From positions 620,001-684,000 of the forward strand of contig NZ_JAKNQQ010000001.1 of the NCBI RefSeq assembly GCF_022662475.1: a DNA stretch of 64,000 nucleotides, given 5' to 3'. The position numbers and the translations under genes are program-made. The notes beneath the pieces were generated by a model. That model was not told the DNA's origin, made no database searches, and worked only from the letters and a program-made list of their open reading frames with translations. This document shows positions 59,801 through 64,000 of the stretch, piece after piece. Source of the DNA: Sphingomonas sp. TREG-RG-20F-R18-01. Its GTDB lineage: Bacteria > Pseudomonadota > Alphaproteobacteria > Sphingomonadales > Sphingomonadaceae. Position 1 is the first letter of the stretch. Every line of letters starts with the position of its first letter.

Positions 59801-60655
59801 TTAGCCCTTCCTCTTCGTCGAATGACGCGAACGGATGATCATCTTATCCGTCGACTTGTTATGACGGGTGCGCGCACCCTTCGTCGGCTTGCCCCACGGC
59901 GTGACCGGATGACGGCCACCCGAGGTGCGGCCTTCACCACCGCCGTGCGGATGGTCGACCGGGTTCTTGGCGACACCACGCGTCAGCGGGCGGATGCCCA
60001 ACCAGCGGTTACGACCGGCCTTCGCCAGGTTGGTGTTGCCATTGTCCGGGTTCGACACCGCACCGACCGTCGCCATGCAATTGGCGTGGAGGTAACGCTG
60101 CTCGCCAGAGTTGAGGCGGACCATGACCATGCCCTTGTCGCGACCGACGACCTGCACATAGGTGCCTGCCGACCGTGCGAGCTGACCGCCCTTGCCCGGC
60201 TTCATCTCGACGTTGTGGACGATCGTGCCGACCGGCATCTGGCCCAGCTCCATCGCGTTGCCCGGCTTAACGTCGGTCTTCTTGTCGGCGATGACCTTGT
60301 CACCAACCGCAAGGCGCTGCGGAGCGATGATGTACGCAACGTTTTCCTTGCCATCGGCGGTCTGACCATAATTGATCAGCGCGATGAACGCGGTCCGGTT
60401 GGGATCATACTCGATCCGCTCGACCACACCATCGACGCCCCAGTTACGGCGCTTGAAGTCGATGATGCGGTACCGCTGCTTGTGACCACCGGCGATGCCG
60501 CGCGAGGTCACATGGCCCTTGTTGTTGCGCCCACCGGTCTTGCGCTTGCCTTCGGTCAGCGCCTTGACGGGGCCGCCCTTGTGCAACGCCGAACGGTCGA
60601 CGAGGATGAGCCCGCGTTGGCCGGGGCTCGTCGGATTATAATGCTTCAGTGCCAT
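59801..60655 (-). CDS. rplB: 50S ribosomal protein L2
   Basis: A 284-residue core protein needed for subunit association and peptidyl-transferase structure. Conserved [20 protein letters not shown], the essential His region in [16 protein letters not shown], and a basic C-terminus. Confidence 0.98.
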   Translation of the reverse strand: MALKHYNPTSPGQRGLILVDRSALHKGGPVKALTEGKRKTGGRNNKGHVTSRGIAGGHKQRYRIIDFKRRNWGVDGVVERIEYDPNRTAFIALINYGQTADGKENVAYIIAPQRLAVGDKVIADKKTDVKPGNAMELGQMPVGTIVHNVEMKPGKGGQLARSAGTYVQVVGRDKGMVMVRLNSGEQRYLHANCMATVGAVSNPDNGNTNLAKAGRNRWLGIRPLTRGVAKNPVDHPHGGGEGRTSGGRHPVTPWGKPTKGARTRHNKSTDKMIIRSRHSTKRKG

Positions 60656-60659
60656 CGGA

Positions 60660-60971
60660 TCAGATCCCCGTCGTCACGTCGATGGACTGACCGTCCTTCA
60701 ACGTCACGATCGCCTTCTTGATGTCGGAGCGCTTGTAAGGAGCACCCTTCCACTTCTTGGTCTTGCCCTTCTGGACGATCGTGTTGACCCCCAGAACGGT
60801 CACGTCGAACAATGCCTCAATCGCAGCCTTGATCTGCGGCTTGGTGGCGTCGTTGGTGACCTTGAACACGACCGCGTTGTGCTCGCTGAGCAGCGTGGCC
60901 TTCTCGGTGATGTGCGGCGCGACGATCACGTCATAATGACGCGGGTCGATCGCCTCTTTCTGCTTAGCCAT
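60660..60971 (-). CDS. rplW: 50S ribosomal protein L23
   Basis: A 103-residue exit-site protein that docks trigger factor and [22 protein letters not shown] and [19 protein letters not shown] are recognised. It overlaps the end of rplD by 8 bases. Confidence 0.97.
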   Translation of the reverse strand: MAKQKEAIDPRHYDVIVAPHITEKATLLSEHNAVVFKVTNDATKPQIKAAIEALFDVTVLGVNTIVQKGKTKKWKGAPYKRSDIKKAIVTLKDGQSIDVTTGI

Positions 60972-61590
60972 TGAAGCGGGCCTCCAGCTTCTCGACGGCA
61001 GCGCGGGTCAGGACCAGCGTGTCGTGCTTCAGGATATCGTACACATTGGCGCCAGCGGCCGGCATCACGTTGATCGTGTGCAGGTTGCCCGCGGCCAGTG
61101 CGAAGCTCGTGTCGACCATGTCGCCGTCGATCACGAGCGCGGTCTTGCCCGCACCGATGTTCGACCAGCTGCCGATGAGCGTCTTGGTCTTGTTCGCCTC
61201 GACAACGAGGCTGTCCATGACGACCAGCGTGCCAGCCTGCGCATGGCTCGAAAGCGCCATCTTCAGACCAAGCGCACGAACCTTCTTGTTCAGGCCCGGG
61301 TTGAAGTCGCGGGTCCGCTGACCGTGCGCCTTACCACCACCGACGAAGATCGGCGCGCGGCGATCGCCGTGACGAGCCGTACCGCCGCCCTTCTGGCGAC
61401 CAAACTTCTTGCCGGTGCGAGCAACGTCGGCGCGCTCACGCGTACCGCTTGCGGTCGCACGACGCTTCTCGAGCTGCCAGGTGACGACGCGGTGCAGGAT
61501 GTCGGCGCGCGGATCGAGGCCGAAGACCTCGTCGTTGAGCTCGACTTCCGTGCCGGCTGCGCCGTCGAAAGACTGAGAGGTAACCTTCAT
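60964..61590 (-). CDS. rplD: 50S ribosomal protein L4
   Basis: A 208-residue 23S-binding protein whose loop lines the exit tunnel ([21 protein letters not shown]). In E. coli it also represses the S10 operon; whether that holds here is unknown. Confidence 0.97.
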   Translation of the reverse strand: MKVTSQSFDGAAGTEVELNDEVFGLDPRADILHRVVTWQLEKRRATASGTRERADVARTGKKFGRQKGGGTARHGDRRAPIFVGGGKAHGQRTRDFNPGLNKKVRALGLKMALSSHAQAGTLVVMDSLVVEANKTKTLIGSWSNIGAGKTALVIDGDMVDTSFALAAGNLHTINVMPAAGANVYDILKHDTLVLTRAAVEKLEARFNG

Positions 61591-61592
61591 GA

Positions 61593-62348
61593 TCAGCCCT
61601 CCTGGCCGTCAGTCGCATCCACGGTCGCGACGTCGGAAGGCGTCTCGGCGGGAGCGGTGTCGTTGTTATTGGCGACCTGGCGGAGACCGGCGGGGTACGG
61701 CGCATCAGCGTGACGCGTGACCTTGACCGAGTCCTTGACGAGCAACCAGCCACCCTTCGAACCAGGGACCGAACCCTTGACGAAGATGAGGCCGCGCTCG
61801 ACGTCGGTCGATACGATTTCGAGGTTCTGCTGGGTGCGGTTCTTGTTGCCCATCTGCCCGGCCATCTTCTTGTTCTTGAAGACCTTGCCCGGATCCTGGC
61901 GCTGACCGGTCGAACCGAGCGAACGGTGCGAGACCGAAACACCGTGAGTCGCCCGAAGACCGCCGAAGCCCCAACGCTTCATGCCGCCCTGAAAGCCCTT
62001 ACCCTGGGTCACGCCCTGGATATCGACGATCTGGCCGGAAACATAGTGATCTGCCGAGATGGTCGCGCCGACTTCGAGAACAGCATCCTCGGCGACGCGG
62101 AATTCTGCGAGCTTCGCCTTGGGCTCGACTTCGGCCTTGCCGAAGTGGCCACGCTGCGGCTTGGCGACATTCTTCGCCTTCGCAACGCCGGCACCAAGCT
62201 GAACAGCAACATATCCATCACGGTCGGCCTCGCGAACGGCCACCACCTGTAGATTTTCCAGTGCCAGGACGGTTACGGGCACGTGGCGCCCATCGTCCTG
62301 GAACAAGCGGGTCATCCCCAACTTTTTCGCGATCACGCCAGTGCGCAT
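61593..62348 (-). CDS. rplC: 50S ribosomal protein L3 with C-terminal extension
   Basis: ATG 62348 gives 251 residues, about 40 more than E. coli L3. Core: [52 protein letters not shown]. The extra C-terminal part (after about residue 215) is acidic and Thr/Ala/Pro-rich, likely disordered. It is separated from rpsJ by an unusually long structured gap. Confidence 0.97.
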   Translation of the reverse strand: MRTGVIAKKLGMTRLFQDDGRHVPVTVLALENLQVVAVREADRDGYVAVQLGAGVAKAKNVAKPQRGHFGKAEVEPKAKLAEFRVAEDAVLEVGATISADHYVSGQIVDIQGVTQGKGFQGGMKRWGFGGLRATHGVSVSHRSLGSTGQRQDPGKVFKNKKMAGQMGNKNRTQQNLEIVSTDVERGLIFVKGSVPGSKGGWLLVKDSVKVTRHADAPYPAGLRQVANNNDTAPAETPSDVATVDATDGQEG

Positions 62349-62595
62349 GACCAATGCTCCAATCAGTGCAGAGGCACATCCCGGACCATTCCGGAACATG
62401 CGTGCTGGCCCCGACCGAAGCGTCTCGCCTCGATCGGAACCGGTTCAGCCCAAATTCTTTTATACTGCTGCCCCGACCCGGGCTGGTGCCCCCGCCGTGG
62501 CGGGAAACGTGTCGGGGGACGCAGACCCAGCCGAAGCTGGCGGTATCCCTATCAGGTCCGTTTTGGCGGACCGAATCTCTTGCGAAGCGCCGCTA
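62349..62595 (-). other. 247-base structured intercistronic region between rpsJ and rplC
   Basis: No reading frame is convincing. The minus-strand transcript would hold at least five hairpins: GGTCCG/CGGACC (62555-62572), CCAGC-UUCG-GCUGG (62527-62540), CCCCGAC/GTCGGGG (62471-62517) enclosing CCCGC/GCGGG (62491-62504), and CCGGA/TCCGG (62381-62394). A TATAAAAG sequence near 62460 could be part of a promoter. Confidence 0.6.
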
Positions 62596-62904
62596 TTAGG
62601 CGAGCTTGATCTCGACGTCAACGCCTGCGGCGAGGTCGAGCTTCATGAGCGCATCGACCGTCTGCGGGGTCGGCTGAACGATGTCGAGCATGCGCTTGTA
62701 GGTGCGGACCTCGAACTGCTCACGCGACTTCTTGTCGATGTGCGGGCCGCGGTTGACCGTGAACTTCTCGATGCGCGTCGGCAAAGGAATGGGGCCACGG
62801 ATGAGAGCGCCAGTACGGCGTGCGGTGTCGGCGATGTCGCCGGTCGCCTGATCGAGCACACGGTGATCGAACGCCTTAAGACGGATGCGGATATTGCTGT
62901 CCAT
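62596..62904 (-). CDS. rpsJ: 30S ribosomal protein S10
   Basis: A 102-residue protein of the 30S head, also a partner of NusB in antitermination. ATG 62904 ([14 protein letters not shown]). Conserved [29 protein letters not shown]. First gene of the S10 cluster, 160 bases downstream of tuf. Confidence 0.98.
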   Translation of the reverse strand: MDSNIRIRLKAFDHRVLDQATGDIADTARRTGALIRGPIPLPTRIEKFTVNRGPHIDKKSREQFEVRTYKRMLDIVQPTPQTVDALMKLDLAAGVDVEIKLA

Positions 62905-62995
62905 AGTCCCTACCAATGCGAAAGAGCGGGCCCGTTACCGGGCGCTAGTTAGTTCTTTTAAAAACCGGAGGCGGGCCAATACAGGGCCCTCCATA

Positions 62996-63045
62996 AAAAG
63001 GCAACCGCCCGCGCCTCGATTTGAGGCACGGGCGGCAGCTTTTTT
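62996..63045 (-). terminator. Intrinsic terminator after tuf
   Basis: On the minus strand GCCGCCCGTGCCTC pairs with GAGGCGCGGGCGG around a short AAAT loop, then TTGCC and TTTTT. The opposite strand also has a T-run after the stem, so it may work both ways. It separates tuf from rpsJ, implying a promoter for rpsJ in 62905-62995. Confidence 0.75.
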
Positions 63046-63063
63046 ATAAAAGACGGTTAGGTC

Positions 63064-64000
63064 TTACTTGGCGATCGCGCTGACGATGCCCGAGCCGACC
63101 GTACGGCCACCTTCACGGATCGTGAAGCGCTGGCCAACGTCCATGGCGATCGGTGCGATCAGCTTGACGCCGAGGGCAACGTTGTCGCCGGGCATGACCA
63201 TCTCGGTGCCCTCAGGCAGCTCGACCGTGCCGGTTACGTCCGTGGTCCGGAAGTAGAACTGCGGGCGGTAGTTGGCGAAGAACGGCGTGTGACGGCCACC
63301 CTCGTCCTTCGACAGCACGTACACTTCCGACTGGAAGTCGGTGTGCGGCGTGATCGAACCCGGCTTTGCCAGAACCTGGCCACGCTCGACTTCTTCACGA
63401 CCGACGCCGCGGATCAGCGCGCCGATGTTGTCGCCCGCCTGGCCCTGGTCGAGCAGCTTGCGGAACATCTCGACGCCCGTGACGGTCGTCTTGCGGACTG
63501 CCGGGTGAATACCGACGATCTCGACTTCCTCGCCAACCTTGACGATGCCGGTCTCGACGCGGCCGGTGACAACCGTACCACGACCCGAGATCGAGAACAC
63601 GTCCTCAATCGGCATCATGAACGGCTTGTCGAGCGGGCGCTCGGGCTGCGGCAGGTACGTGTCGACAGCCTGCATCAGCTTGAGGACGGCGTCATGGCCG
63701 ATCTCGGGAGTGACGTCGTTGAGTGCTGCAACAGCCGAACCCTGGATGACCGGGATGTTGTCGCCGTCGAAATCGTACGACGAGAGCAGCTCGCGAATTT
63801 CCAGCTCGACGAGCTCGAGGATCTCGGCGTCGTCGACCAGATCGACCTTGTTCATGAACACGACCATCGTCGGCACGCCGACCTGGCGTGCGAGCAGGAT
63901 GTGCTCGCGGGTCTGCGGCATCGGGCCGTCGGTTGCCGAGACGACGAGGATCGCGCCGTCCATCTGTGCCGCGCCGGTGATCATGTTCTTCACATAATCG
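63064..64000 (-). CDS. tuf: Elongation factor Tu, 5' end cut by window edge
   Basis: Delivers aminoacyl-tRNA to the ribosome. The visible 311 codons begin at [17 protein letters not shown], just after the G3 motif, so about 85 N-terminal residues (including the P-loop) lie outside. The G4 motif NKVD is in [11 protein letters not shown]5 in GSAVAAL. Domains 2 and 3 follow to the C-terminus. Confidence 0.98.
   Translation of the reverse strand, partial: DYVKNMITGAAQMDGAILVVSATDGPMPQTREHILLARQVGVPTMVVFMNKVDLVDDAEILELVELEIRELLSSYDFDGDNIPVIQGSAVAALNDVTPEIGHDAVLKLMQAVDTYLPQPERPLDKPFMMPIEDVFSISGRGTVVTGRVETGIVKVGEEVEIVGIHPAVRKTTVTGVEMFRKLLDQGQAGDNIGALIRGVGREEVERGQVLAKPGSITPHTDFQSEVYVLSKDEGGRHTPFFANYRPQFYFRTTDVTGTVELPEGTEMVMPGDNVALGVKLIAPIAMDVGQRFTIREGGRTVGSGIVSAIAK

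Noticed and set aside
63123..63620. Plus-strand frames opposite tuf and the ribosomal genes
   Set aside because: All are Ser/Arg/Pro-rich shadows of highly conserved genes on the other strand.

Overview
The window is a GC-rich alphaproteobacterial chromosome segment, most likely from a Sphingomonas-type sphingomonad. This rests on the phoR-pstSCAB-phoU-phoB gene order, a DUF2794 gene, the HprK-related kinase/PqqD-like cassette, the GC-rich palindromic intergenic repeats and the codon use. Nearly every gene is assigned from its own protein motifs. Family names are from memory of those families; no search was run.

Layout. 1-7608: dnaK (runs off the left edge), a periplasmic copper chaperone, a small HExxH protein, a histidine kinase coupled to a REC-GGDEF-EAL regulator, and a ROK sugar kinase coupled to glmS. 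7605-12297: the amino-sugar block glmS and glmU, split by a PIN/RHH toxin-antitoxin pair, then a divergent gph. 12289-14841: a four-gene minus-strand operon (Tat-exported small protein, PqqD-like protein, HprK-like kinase, nucleotidyltransferase-fold protein), the best candidate for an undescribed modification system. 14967-22823: the phosphate regulon phoR-pstSCAB-phoU-phoB with a Pho-box-like element before pstS, a small secreted protein and a strong terminator. 22931-42548: metabolic and stress genes: an SDR dehydrogenase, cysE with DUF2794, a TauE exporter, ahpD, ahpC and divergent oxyR, a fasciclin protein, moaE-moaD-pgsA, an MFS transporter, a MASE1-PAS-GGDEF cyclase, an M28 peptidase, an alpha/beta hydrolase, a zinc alcohol dehydrogenase, guaA and a prolyl oligopeptidase.

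42626-64000 is the large minus-strand ribosomal region. In transcription order it reads tuf (runs off the right edge), rpsJ, rplC, rplD, rplW, rplB, rpsS, rplV, rpsC, rplP, rpmC, rpsQ, rplN, rplX, rplE, rpsN, rpsH, rplF, rplR, rpsE, rpmD, [acyltransferase A, rpmD pseudogene, acyltransferase B], rplO, secY, adk, [response regulator, histidine kinase], rpsM, rpsK, rpoA, rplQ. The bracketed genes are insertions. The first insertion looks like a tandem duplication of an rpmD plus acyltransferase unit whose second L30 copy has decayed.

Palindromic GC-rich repeats of several families sit in many intergenic gaps, including gaps inside the ribosomal region. No tRNA, rRNA, CRISPR array or insertion sequence was recognised.
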